Positions 19,008 to 27,635 of a stretch of 64,000 bases of DNA are shown here, in pieces. The stretch comes from Bacteroidales bacterium (GTDB taxonomy: Bacteria > Bacteroidota > Bacteroidia > Bacteroidales > F082). The notes beneath the pieces were generated by a model. The model saw only the letters and a list, made by a program, of their open reading frames with translations. It had not been told where the DNA came from and searched no databases. The position numbers and the translations under genes are program-made. The stretch spans positions 1 to 64,000 of the forward strand of contig JALNZU010000019.1 in NCBI GenBank assembly GCA_023229245.1, in the 5' to 3' direction. Position 1 is the stretch's first letter. The number at the start of each line of letters is the position of its first letter.

Positions 19008-20324
19008 TTAAGATTTTTTCTCTATAAAAGCGTAGTCAAATTTTAATAAAGTGCTGAAATAACTAAATTCTTCATTGTTCATCAAATGCACTTCATCCTT
19101 CAGCTTTTTCAATGTTTCTAAATCTGAATCGTTCAAATCAGCAATCATATTTGTCAAAGCATTTATAAAACCTTTTTTGGATGTAGCACCAAATAGATCT
19201 TTTTCAATTAGATTTTTCCCTGTAGTGCCTTTTGCATTACCTCTATACCTCAGAAGTAGCTCCGCTAATTCTATAGTATAATCTGTGATTTGTTCTTTAT
19301 TTTTTGAAATCATAGCTATTAACCAAGTTTTATATGATTGATAAATTAAAATTTGTTCGTCGTTATTTATGGGTAAGTTTTTATTCTCATCCATATATTT
19401 TTTAAGATTTATTGGCTGTAAAGCATGTAAACCTATATTCCCTAATTCACAAGCTCTTTTAATATGCATTCCAAACAATGATTGAAACTCTTTACTATTA
19501 AACGGTTTCTCAGTATGATAAAGTTGCCTGAACACATCTTTCAATCTTCTGCCTGATTTTAAAAACAACGGTATGAAACCAATAGTTTTATTTGTTTGTC
19601 CTAAACTATAGATATATGCGTTTAATACTATATCAGGAAATTTATTTGAGAGGCTAAAAAACAGATTAGACCAATTGACAGTATTTACTTCAGCTAACGA
19701 CGAGTCTATCTTGAAAACTTGTTCTTGCTCTAAATCATAAAAACTAAAGCTTTCATTAAATCTCGTTCCCATCTTATAAGTTAACCATTGTCCATTCCAG
19801 GAATTAATTTGATTTCCTCTTAATTTTTCTAAAGCTGGATCATTCAAATACTTTCTATACAGTCTCCAACCTTCAAAAGTCTCCAAAGTTATTTGCGAAT
19901 CATTTATCAGCAAACTATAACCACCTGCTACACCTATCCCTAACCCACTTCCTATCCATGAAAGAAAGACATCTTCTTCATCTGTATCAATTAAAATATC
20001 ACTTACTAAACCTGAAGTACTAGCATAAGTCTTACTTTCAGATGCTGGAAAACCAATGGCAAAACTTGCGTCTGGCACTTCTGTCTCAACTTTAGAAAAG
20101 AGTTTCTCAAGTTTTTCTGCTCTCTCCTTTACTGAAAGCAAATGAGGCTTTTGACCTTTACTCATTTGCACAAAAGGTGAATTGGTAACCCATTGCATAT
20201 ATTTTGAGTGATTAAAAAACAACTCGAAATACACCTTTTCAAAGAAATCCTTAGCAGAGTAATTTTGATTGTATTTCTTGTTATATGCTTTTAAAAAAGT
20301 TCTGCCTACTAATGTTGTTATCAT
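19008..20324 (-). CDS. cas8: Cas8-like large subunit of the type I-B complex
   Basis: This 438-residue protein lies between cas3 and cas7 and overlaps cas3 by 4 bp, the position of the large subunit. It begins TLVGRTFLKAYNKKYNQNYS and has QWVTNSPFVQMSKGQK, TSGLVSDILIDTDEED and LGIGVAGGYSLLIND. I see no CxxC zinc-finger pairs, unlike many Cst1/Cas8b1 proteins. Cas8 would read the PAM and recruit Cas3. Identity comes mainly from position and size; the sequence is not one I can match to a named Cas8 subfamily with certainty. Confidence 0.78.
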   Translation of the reverse strand: MITTLVGRTFLKAYNKKYNQNYSAKDFFEKVYFELFFNHSKYMQWVTNSPFVQMSKGQKPHLLSVKERAEKLEKLFSKVETEVPDASFAIGFPASESKTYASTSGLVSDILIDTDEEDVFLSWIGSGLGIGVAGGYSLLINDSQITLETFEGWRLYRKYLNDPALEKLRGNQINSWNGQWLTYKMGTRFNESFSFYDLEQEQVFKIDSSLAEVNTVNWSNLFFSLSNKFPDIVLNAYIYSLGQTNKTIGFIPLFLKSGRRLKDVFRQLYHTEKPFNSKEFQSLFGMHIKRACELGNIGLHALQPINLKKYMDENKNLPINNDEQILIYQSYKTWLIAMISKNKEQITDYTIELAELLLRYRGNAKGTTGKNLIEKDLFGATSKKGFINALTNMIADLNDSDLETLKKLKDEVHLMNNEEFSYFSTLLKFDYAFIEKKS

Positions 20325-22465
20325 ATAAATTGATTTAATACACTAAAATTCTCTCTTTTTATTTTTGACACCTCCAAACCTACATCAAAATCATAAGCTT
20401 TATCGGGAATAACAAAAGGTTTGTTTCCCTTATCTAACTGACGCATTTTTGCCACTGTCCAATAAGCAACAGATATTTCCAAATTTAGTCTTGTCTCAAA
20501 ATCACCATTCAAATATTCTTCTTCGTCTGATTCTAGAATGCAACTCACACTCTCAATGGATAATAAATCAAACAATATAGCTCTACTTCTGTGTGTTAGT
20601 TTTCCTAAAGTAAATCCTATATTGGTTTGGAAAATGCTATGTTCTTCGATTTTTAAAAAGTCTATTTCGGTGTAAACCTGATCTATCTTTTGTTGTAAAT
20701 CTCTTTCTCTTAACACTTCGCCATTAGGTAAAACTTCATAAGACTTTTGTAAAACATCCACTTCATAAGGTCGTGCTTCCTTGATTCCAATTGGTGGTTT
20801 TATAACATGGATATCTTTAAATTTCCCAATTGTGTCTTTACATCTTTTTCTATTAATTCGTCCAAATCTTTGAATCATAGCATCTAAAGGCGCGGTTGCT
20901 GTTATCATAATATCGAAACTGATATCTAAACTAACCTCAACGATTTGTGTTGATACCACGATACAGGCTTCATTACTTGTATTAAATTTAAAAGATGGTT
21001 CTCCATCATCATCTAAACCTAGTAGCTGTGCTTCTTTAAAATTTCTATCGCCTCTTTTGAATTTGCTGTGTAGCAGTAAAGCTGGAATTTCTGGATGACT
21101 TTCTTTAATAATCCTATAAGCATCTTGAGCGTCTTTGATCGTATTCATAACAATCAAAATCTTCTGATTGTCTTCCACTGCTTTAGAAATAATATCCTGA
21201 GTTAAATCAAAACTTTCTATCTTATGTATAATATGACGATCAAACTGCTCCAATTCATCTTCAGCTAAATTTACTTCCAATACATCATCATCTAGCGCCT
21301 TCATTATTCCCCGATAGAGAATACTTGGCATAGTCGCAGTTCCTATATGAATCCTACAATCCAGACTTTTCAACACCTGAATTAACTTTAAAACCAATGC
21401 CTGAGAAATTCCGGAATAAGTATGTACCTCATCGAGAATCACATCGCAACCTTTTATATCCAAAATCATTGCCTCATATCCTTTCATTCCTAATGCAATA
21501 GAAGCTAATTGGTGTGGTGTCAGAATTTTAATGGAAGACCCCATTAAGTTCTGTAATGAAGTTTCCTCATTTTCTTTTCTCGCAACTATTATCGAAGTAG
21601 AATGTAATACCCGAATATCAATGTCAGGATTATTATTTTCCAAATCATTCCGTACTCTGTTAAACATAGCATTTATAGATGCCTGAAATGGTAAAGTATA
21701 AAAAACCCGACCTTTACATCTTCTAAACAAATAATCTGTTTTTCCTGCACCAGTACAAGCAACAACTATTGTATGCTTTTTTGGCGAACTTGCTTCTTTC
21801 AACGATAATGGAAACAGTACATGTTGTCGATTGTAAAAACTTAAATCAGGAATTTTAAAGATTCTACGGGTGTGTTCTACAGTTTTATTTATCAGTGAAG
21901 ATGCAAAATGATCAGCTCCCATTAATAAACCTCTCCATTCGGAATATCCCTTTTGCCTTATAAAACTTTCGCAATATTCAATGCAATATGCTAAGTTTTC
22001 AAAAGCTTCATTTCTTCTTATTGGTAAACAAACTACTCCTAATTGATTCAAAATTTCTATTGCTCTTAGGCTCCAGTCTTTCCAATTACCCAAATGAAAG
22101 TCTATGTAATCATCATTTTCTTCTAAATCTAATAAACCTTTCTTTCCGATGTCATTAATAACAGATTTATGGTGCCCTACAGCCATCTCTATCAGTGAAT
22201 TCCACTGACTTCTAGGAAATACTGAAAGAAAAAACAGTGAAGCAATCTCGTGACGAAAGGTTGTTGTTCTATTAAATTTATCTTTTAGTCTTTCCTGAAA
22301 AAAGGGATGTGCTTTTCCTATATCATGCAAAACAGCTCCATTATAAGCAATATTTTCATCCAATCCCAGATATTTGGCAAAAGTTTTAGACGCCTCGGCA
22401 ACTTGCAACAAATGAGTTGGTAAAGGTGTCCATTCAGGTCCTGATTTTGCAAATATCAAGCTCAT
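20321..22465 (-). CDS. cas3: Cas3 HD nuclease-helicase
   Basis: This 714-residue fusion has an N-terminal HD domain (LHDIGKAHPFF, H47-D48; later GHHKSV) and a superfamily 2 helicase: P-loop ACTGAGKTD near 236-243, DEVH near 345, TATMP, and QRFGRINRKR near 531. Cas3 is recruited by target-bound Cascade to nick and degrade invading DNA. HD and helicase are in one chain, as usual in I-B. It overlaps cas5 and cas8 by 4 bp on each side, so the effector genes are translationally coupled. Confidence 0.96.
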   Translation of the reverse strand: MSLIFAKSGPEWTPLPTHLLQVAEASKTFAKYLGLDENIAYNGAVLHDIGKAHPFFQERLKDKFNRTTTFRHEIASLFFLSVFPRSQWNSLIEMAVGHHKSVINDIGKKGLLDLEENDDYIDFHLGNWKDWSLRAIEILNQLGVVCLPIRRNEAFENLAYCIEYCESFIRQKGYSEWRGLLMGADHFASSLINKTVEHTRRIFKIPDLSFYNRQHVLFPLSLKEASSPKKHTIVVACTGAGKTDYLFRRCKGRVFYTLPFQASINAMFNRVRNDLENNNPDIDIRVLHSTSIIVARKENEETSLQNLMGSSIKILTPHQLASIALGMKGYEAMILDIKGCDVILDEVHTYSGISQALVLKLIQVLKSLDCRIHIGTATMPSILYRGIMKALDDDVLEVNLAEDELEQFDRHIIHKIESFDLTQDIISKAVEDNQKILIVMNTIKDAQDAYRIIKESHPEIPALLLHSKFKRGDRNFKEAQLLGLDDDGEPSFKFNTSNEACIVVSTQIVEVSLDISFDIMITATAPLDAMIQRFGRINRKRCKDTIGKFKDIHVIKPPIGIKEARPYEVDVLQKSYEVLPNGEVLRERDLQQKIDQVYTEIDFLKIEEHSIFQTNIGFTLGKLTHRSRAILFDLLSIESVSCILESDEEEYLNGDFETRLNLEISVAYWTVAKMRQLDKGNKPFVIPDKAYDFDVGLEVSKIKRENFSVLNQFI

Positions 22466-23052
22466 TTCAAAAATCTGTTAATAGGTGTACCTACAATCTT
22501 CAACCAACCGAACATGGGCTCATTAGTTACACGATGATAACCAACTTGAAATGCATTCTCATTATTTTCAAAAATTAGTTCATATCCATTAAAAAGAGTT
22601 TCATCATCCAAATCATTCTGATTAACCTCAGTAATTCCTTTAGGCATCAGAATATCTTCATTCCTACATAAACAGATATGTTGTTCAAATGCCCTTTCTG
22701 CATCTTCTTTTGTCCAAAATACCAAATGTAAAATAGGTTCTAAAAGAACACCTCTAATCAAAATTGCAGTAGGCCTTTCAAAGAGAATTTGCCCTCCCTT
22801 TTTCGTGGAATTCCATCCGCGAGTTTGGATGACTTCTTGCTGTTGGCTTATTTGTGTATAAGACAATCGATGCCTTTTTATCTTTTTTATCCCAACTTCA
22901 TCCAATAACTCCGGAAACAATTTTTTCTCGATTCCCTCCACAATACTTGGGGTCAAAAACTGTTGCGAAAACGTTTCACTATCTCTTACAGCTGTCCAAG
23001 GCTTTATAAAGCCAAATGGTCCGGTATATTTTACAACGTAATACTTCTCCAT
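22462..23052 (-). CDS. cas5: CRISPR-associated Cas5
   Basis: This 196-residue protein opens with KYTGPFGFIKPWTAVRDSET and continues FLTPSIVEGIEKKLFP, which is the N-terminal Cas5 RAMP signature of type I-B proteins. Cas5 caps the 5' handle of the crRNA and contacts Cas8. It lies 7 bp after cas6a and overlaps cas3. Length is in the short range for the family. Confidence 0.9.
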   Translation of the reverse strand: MEKYYVVKYTGPFGFIKPWTAVRDSETFSQQFLTPSIVEGIEKKLFPELLDEVGIKKIKRHRLSYTQISQQQEVIQTRGWNSTKKGGQILFERPTAILIRGVLLEPILHLVFWTKEDAERAFEQHICLCRNEDILMPKGITEVNQNDLDDETLFNGYELIFENNENAFQVGYHRVTNEPMFGWLKIVGTPINRFLK

Positions 23053-23059
23053 CTTAAAT

Positions 23060-23719
23060 TTATTTTAACGTCCCAAAACCAATTCCAGTTGAGTTTCCAA
23101 GACCGTTACACCATGCATAGGCAATTTGTTCCTGAGTGCCTTTAATAATTATTGGCGCTAAAGATGCTTTATTTTTAATCCCCTTGTATGTCACAAGCTT
23201 AGTCTGCCTAAAACTCGTTTCAGGATTGAGTATTATTGACACCCCTTCTGAAGATAAGTTAGCCTTTTCTAATTTACGTTTTAAATTCTTAGTTAAAACT
23301 TCTTCGAAATCTTTATCATTTAATGTTACATGTCTTATTTCTTCCCCCTCTCTTATTTTTAAAAAGACCGGACTTGCCATTAAAAATTTTTCTAAACTCC
23401 TAAAACTTGGAATATTCTTAATCTGAATATCAAGCACTCGAACGTCAAGAAACATTTCCGGACTTTCAAGGATACCACTGACAATTTTTTTTATTAAAGC
23501 ATCATTTACAGATCCTATAAAAAAATAAGCGTCATTTTTCAGGTTAAGACCTTTCTCTGTGGCAATAGTGTTTTGTATCCAAGAGAACGAATACTGCCCA
23601 CTTTTTCCATGGAACTCATTATTCTCACCAATCCACTTATGGATTACTCCAGTTAGCAGTTCCTGATAATCAAATGGAATTGTCTTTTGGCTCTTACTCA
23701 GTCTTAAATATATTCTCAT
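23060..23719 (-). CDS. cas6: Cas6-type crRNA endoribonuclease, copy a
   Basis: The 219-residue protein starts MRIYLRLSKSQKTIPFDYQE, has the early His-containing helix LTGVIHKWIG, and ends with the glycine-rich loop CNGLGNSTGIGFGTLK that marks Cas6 RAMP proteins. It would cut the pre-crRNA to leave the ATTGAAAC handle. It heads the cas5-cas3-cas8-cas7 run, 48 bp after the WYL gene. A second, longer cas6 is at 26314-27096 and the two differ strongly in sequence, so they are not a recent duplication. Confidence 0.9.
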   Translation of the reverse strand: MRIYLRLSKSQKTIPFDYQELLTGVIHKWIGENNEFHGKSGQYSFSWIQNTIATEKGLNLKNDAYFFIGSVNDALIKKIVSGILESPEMFLDVRVLDIQIKNIPSFRSLEKFLMASPVFLKIREGEEIRHVTLNDKDFEEVLTKNLKRKLEKANLSSEGVSIILNPETSFRQTKLVTYKGIKNKASLAPIIIKGTQEQIAYAWCNGLGNSTGIGFGTLK

Positions 23720-23767
23720 AATTTTTATTTATTTTCCAAACTTAATACATTTAGCTGTCAAATTCTG

Positions 23768-24646
23768 TCAGTCATCAAATCTTTTTCTCATTTCTTTCAA
23801 AAATGTTTTAAATTCCTCCGGTTCATGCACATCAATTTCCCCCGGAAGTCCTAAAACAAATCGACCTATACCGTGAAAATCTGCAACCGGAATTTCTAAC
23901 TGATACCTATTCCCTACCTTTTTTAAATATTGCTCAGACACAGGGTATTCTTCCCGGAGAAGATTATAAGCCTTCAGAGTAAGTATAGCTTTTACTATAG
24001 TGATTACCTCCGAAGCCGACATACGGAAAGCATCGTGAAATGGCAATTTATGAAGATGCTCATAAAGCCAGGGAGTGTTTAATATTTTAACATCCGCAAT
24101 TCGGGAAATTTTGAACTGCTTATTCTGGCAGTCTTCTATGTCTAAGCACCAAATAGCCTTATAGTCTTCCATATATTGAAAAGGCTCTACCATCCTATCG
24201 CTTACTGTAGAGCTATTAGAAGATCGATAATCAATCAACAAGACTCTCTTTTTATTATTAATTCCTTGAGTCAATAACTTCACTTTCTCGACACTTGGTG
24301 TGTTTTTTATCCTTTTCAAAGCTTGAAAGTCATATAAGGAATGAAGCTTTTTGAGCAAGCGATCCATCATTTCGTTTTCTAATTCCAAATGTGACAAAGC
24401 ATGATAAAAAACGATTGCTTCTTCTTCAGTAAAATGAAATAGTCTATGCAAGCTTTTTATTTCTGAGGTATCTCTTGCAAAAATATATTTACCATCCTGA
24501 CGATCAACAATAAACCCTGCATTCTCCAATCGATTTAAGTACCGAAAAATTGTTCGCTCACTGACTTCAAATCTCTCTTTCAGTTCATCAATACTATATT
24601 TCCTATTACCGGATAATAGCAGCAAGAGTCGTATTGTCTTTTCCAT
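23768..24646 (-). CDS. HTH/WYL transcriptional regulator
   Basis: I choose MEKTIRLLLLLSG (24646) as start, giving 292 residues; 19 residues of an upstream extension look non-coding. An N-terminal winged helix (YSIDELKERFEVSERTIFRYLNRL) is followed by a WYL-like ligand-binding domain (LLIDYRSSNSS, WCLDIEDCQNKQFKISRI). WYL proteins often repress or activate CRISPR and other defence operons in response to nucleic acid or nucleotide ligands. Its place directly upstream of cas6a suggests it controls this locus. Confidence 0.9.
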   Translation of the reverse strand: MEKTIRLLLLLSGNRKYSIDELKERFEVSERTIFRYLNRLENAGFIVDRQDGKYIFARDTSEIKSLHRLFHFTEEEAIVFYHALSHLELENEMMDRLLKKLHSLYDFQALKRIKNTPSVEKVKLLTQGINNKKRVLLIDYRSSNSSTVSDRMVEPFQYMEDYKAIWCLDIEDCQNKQFKISRIADVKILNTPWLYEHLHKLPFHDAFRMSASEVITIVKAILTLKAYNLLREEYPVSEQYLKKVGNRYQLEIPVADFHGIGRFVLGLPGEIDVHEPEEFKTFLKEMRKRFDD

Positions 24647-24713
24647 TTTACACCAAATTAAATCAATTAGTTGTATCTGTGTCTTCCGATTTATTACAGC
24701 CAAAAAGGTATGA

Positions 24714-26117
24714 TCAAATAATGTCCTCCAACTCCTTCATCATATTTTTTCTCCGTTTATACACTTCCCGGTACTTAGTGATCAGTTCTTTGACTTTTTC
24801 CTGACCACCCGAAAATGTTTTCAACCGTTTCAGAAAACGAGAGACGTTGGCATAGGCTTTCGGATTTGTTATAGTAGCTTGCTGTTCAATAAATTTCAAA
24901 TATATCTCGTAAATTTTCTGATCAAATTCAGGCCTTAGATACTTTTCGTATTGCTCCAGATAATCAACACCTCCTTTTTCACACTGAACGTAAAGCTCAT
25001 CCCATTTTTTATGCTCTACCAATATCTCGGCTCGGAAATGGTTAAACCCCCAAAAACCTTTTTCGCTTTTCATGGAGGAAAGGATCCTTGCCAATGTAGT
25101 ATCCCAATTTTCTTTTGGTGTTTCGGCTTTCAGGATGTCGTAATATTTTTTTTGCTCTCTTCCATTGTAGAGTAGGTCTTCAGCTAATTGTAATATTTTT
25201 GTCTTATCGTCTTGATACTGAACAACCCTTAATAATTCCTCTTTCCAGTCAATAATGGTTCCGATATGTCCTTTCTTTTCTGCAGCGGCAATACCTTCCC
25301 GGATCAATTCAACAGCCAGCGCATATTCTTTTTTCAGGATCAAAGACTTCAACCTGATTCGTCTGACTTCCGGAAATTCTATATATTCGTTGATGGTTTG
25401 CTGCATTTCATCAAGACGGTCAACCTTTTCCAAAATTTCGATTTTCTCAATCACATATTGTACTTTGTAGAATTCTTCGGACGTATTGAGGATTTTCTCA
25501 TTCAACGACTTTAAATTTTTTTCGATCATATCTTCCGAACTCAGAAAATACCGTTGAAGCACATTAAAACTCGTGTTAAGACTTATATATTTATGCTTGC
25601 CCATGATTTTGCTTTCTTTTTCATACCACTCGAACAGCTTTGCTTTTTCATTTTCCGGCAATAGTTTGTTGCTCAACATCATTTCCAATTTATCAATTGC
25701 CTCATCATACATTACCTGAACATCACCTTCGTGATCTAACGCTTCTTCCCATTCTTCCGGAATTATTTCAACCATACTTTTACAAATTTCGACAGCAACT
25801 CTGGTATTGTTATTTTTCAGAAAATAATCTGCATCTTCCAATACTACTTCCAAATCGGCACGAACATTTTCTGCATCAAACCCATATTCATCCCATCTCC
25901 TATATCGCCCATACGACTTCAAGGGATTATTATGGAATGCCGCCCGAATGATTGTCGGGTAATCCTTAGCTGTTTCAACCCGAATTTTCTCTGGATCAAA
26001 TCTTGCTCGCAAAAGAATTTCAAAGCCTGCATTCATCTGTGAATAGTCAAATATCCATTGTACCAATGAATCAAAATCTGTCTTTGCCAAAATTTCTTTT
26101 AAATCTTTCTTTTTCAT
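24714..26117 (-). CDS. Helical-repeat protein, SWIM-associated type without the zinc finger
   Basis: This 467-residue, charged, almost wholly alpha-helical protein starts MKKKDLKEILAKTDFDSLVQ and ends KELITKYREVYKRRKNMMKELEDII. Ends of this style (opening KEILAK...FDSLVQWIFD..., closing YREVYKRRKNMM) recall the helical C-terminal part of SWIM zinc-finger proteins, but no CxCx(n)CxH finger is present. TPR-like pairs such as EEFYKVQYVIEKIEILEKV and KEYALAVELIREGIAAAEKKG fill the middle. It shares orientation with cas6b, WYL and cas6a. It may be an accessory or scaffolding protein of this locus; I do not recognise a defined function. Confidence 0.6.
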   Translation of the reverse strand: MKKKDLKEILAKTDFDSLVQWIFDYSQMNAGFEILLRARFDPEKIRVETAKDYPTIIRAAFHNNPLKSYGRYRRWDEYGFDAENVRADLEVVLEDADYFLKNNNTRVAVEICKSMVEIIPEEWEEALDHEGDVQVMYDEAIDKLEMMLSNKLLPENEKAKLFEWYEKESKIMGKHKYISLNTSFNVLQRYFLSSEDMIEKNLKSLNEKILNTSEEFYKVQYVIEKIEILEKVDRLDEMQQTINEYIEFPEVRRIRLKSLILKKEYALAVELIREGIAAAEKKGHIGTIIDWKEELLRVVQYQDDKTKILQLAEDLLYNGREQKKYYDILKAETPKENWDTTLARILSSMKSEKGFWGFNHFRAEILVEHKKWDELYVQCEKGGVDYLEQYEKYLRPEFDQKIYEIYLKFIEQQATITNPKAYANVSRFLKRLKTFSGGQEKVKELITKYREVYKRRKNMMKELEDII

Positions 26118-26149
26118 ACTCTATTTAGAATAAAACAATTTTCCACCTT

Positions 26150-26312
26150 TTCCAATCTCCCGATAACTATCGGGACCAACCTCCCATCAATCTCCAATCA
26201 ATCTCCCGATAACTATCGGGACCAATCTCCAATCAATCTCCCGATAACTATCGGGACCAACCTCCCATCAATCTCCAATCAATCTCCCAATAACTATCGG
26301 GACCAATCTCCA
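26150..26312. repeat. 11-bp minisatellite with four CCCGATA hairpins
   Basis: The same CAATCTCC-type 11-bp units fill the gap between cas6b and the helical-repeat gene. Four copies of CCCGATAACTATCGGG (7-bp stem; 26159-26174, 26205-26220, 26240-26255, and 26286-26301 with one change) are spaced 46, 35 and 46 bp, spacings that differ by 11 bp. Confidence 0.9.
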
Positions 26313-26313
26313 T

Positions 26314-27096
26314 CTAAACAGTCTCCAAACAACCCATTCCCTGAGCAGTATAAAGCCCAAGACCTGAGTTCAGTATCAAATCCAAAAACCTTTTCTCAGC
26401 AATTAGTTTCAATTTAAAATTCAAGTATCCTTTTATTTTAGTTTCCGCATCAGTATTAGGTTTTATGGTAACCAACCGTGATCTCCAAGGATTATCGTAT
26501 TTTTCGACTTCCAAAACCAATAATGCTTTCTTGGCCTCTTCAACTCCATAACTGACTTCAATTTTGTTTCTCCAATTAAAAAGCAAACTCTCATTAAAGC
26601 GAGGATCATCGGGTGAGAGAAAATTATAATTTTCCTTTTCATTTTTTACTCCAGCCACAATCATTGAAAGAGGTTTGGTTAAGATTTCAACAATTTCCAT
26701 ATCTTCAAACCCTTGCAATGGATTCTTTAAAGATGTGATCGACTGCACTTTAAACTCGGCTTTAGATAATTGATCTGCCAATACAACCTCCTCCGAGCGA
26801 AACAATCCTTCTACAAAAGCCTGAGCAGCTTCGGGCAGATGAAAACAAACCGTAAACTCCATCATCGGTTCTAATAACTTCATTCGATCGCCATCGTGCT
26901 TAAACTTTAATCTCAAATCTGAAAACGTAAACAGCTTATATCCTTTTCCATACCCTTGAGTATGCAAAAATTTCGCATAGTCAGCATCTCCCTTCTGCAG
27001 AATCTTATATATAGCAGCACTCAATGGATATTGATAGTTTATGGGGATAAGCTTAGCTGAATGATGCGAAAGTTGTAGTTTTATTATGAACCTCAT
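26314..27096 (-). CDS. cas6: Cas6-type crRNA endoribonuclease, copy b
   Basis: This 260-residue RAMP protein starts MRFIIKLQLSHHSAKLIPIN, has LSAAIYKILQKGDADYAKFLH and FTFSDLRLKF (both typical of Cas6), and ends SGLGLYTAQGMGCLETV with the glycine-rich loop. Likely catalytic His residues lie in the N-terminal half (LSHHSAKL, FLHTQGYG). It is the most upstream gene of the locus, separated from the rest by the hairpin minisatellite. Its length and sequence are closer to common I-A/I-B Cas6 proteins than copy a. It may serve one of the two repeat classes. Confidence 0.9.
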   Translation of the reverse strand: MRFIIKLQLSHHSAKLIPINYQYPLSAAIYKILQKGDADYAKFLHTQGYGKGYKLFTFSDLRLKFKHDGDRMKLLEPMMEFTVCFHLPEAAQAFVEGLFRSEEVVLADQLSKAEFKVQSITSLKNPLQGFEDMEIVEILTKPLSMIVAGVKNEKENYNFLSPDDPRFNESLLFNWRNKIEVSYGVEEAKKALLVLEVEKYDNPWRSRLVTIKPNTDAETKIKGYLNFKLKLIAEKRFLDLILNSGLGLYTAQGMGCLETV

Positions 27097-27635
27097 AGTG
27101 TCTTATTATTTGTGTTGATTCAAAAATCTGAATTACAATGCGTGTCTTTGTTAGATACCCCAGTCACAAAAGATCAGTTTGAAACTAAAATAGTACCTAC
27201 ACAGCAATCAAATCATCCTTCTTTCAGTTATTTTCATATTGCAACACGCATGAATACTCTCATAGAAGTAAGTTTAATTCATACCTATCTTTTCAATTTA
27301 CGTAACGACTACAAATATAAAAATATATATGATTTCAAACAAAGTTTTTAACAAACGAGTTTCCACATCACATATGTTGTTTTGCTTGGAAATATGTATA
27401 GTAATTAGTTTATGATCCGTCTTTTAACACTGTCATGCTTAGCTGCTTATGTACTACAAAATTTTGACACCATACCATAGGCTGATAGCAGATGTCAGAA
27501 AAGGAATGGATAAAAATCAACAGAAATATTTTAAACTATTACTATTTAAAAATTCTAATTACACTATAGAATATATCAAATTAGTAGGGCTGTGAGTATC
27601 TAATATTATTACCAAAAGCAGCGCCACCTATTTTT
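27097..27635. other. Intergenic region upstream of the cas locus
   Basis: This 539-bp gap holds the candidate promoter at 27312-27343 (minus strand). A 48-codon frame on the plus strand (27449-27595, MYYKILTPYHRL ...) could be a small gene or a remnant; I see no known domain in it and rate it low. A 79-codon plus-strand frame at 27112-27351 would run against the cas promoter and looks spurious. Confidence 0.4.
27312..27343 (-). promoter_or_regulatory. Promoter of the Bacteroidota type for the cas locus
   Basis: On the minus strand TTTG (27340-27343), 20 bp, TATATTTG (27312-27319), close to the phylum consensus TTTG-N19-21-TAnnTTTG. The predicted start near 27306 would leave a leader of about 210 nt before cas6b. 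Confidence 0.55.

Noticed and set aside
27112..27351. 79-codon plus-strand frame upstream of cas6b
   Set aside because: It overlaps the candidate cas promoter and leader on the other strand and has no recognisable domain.
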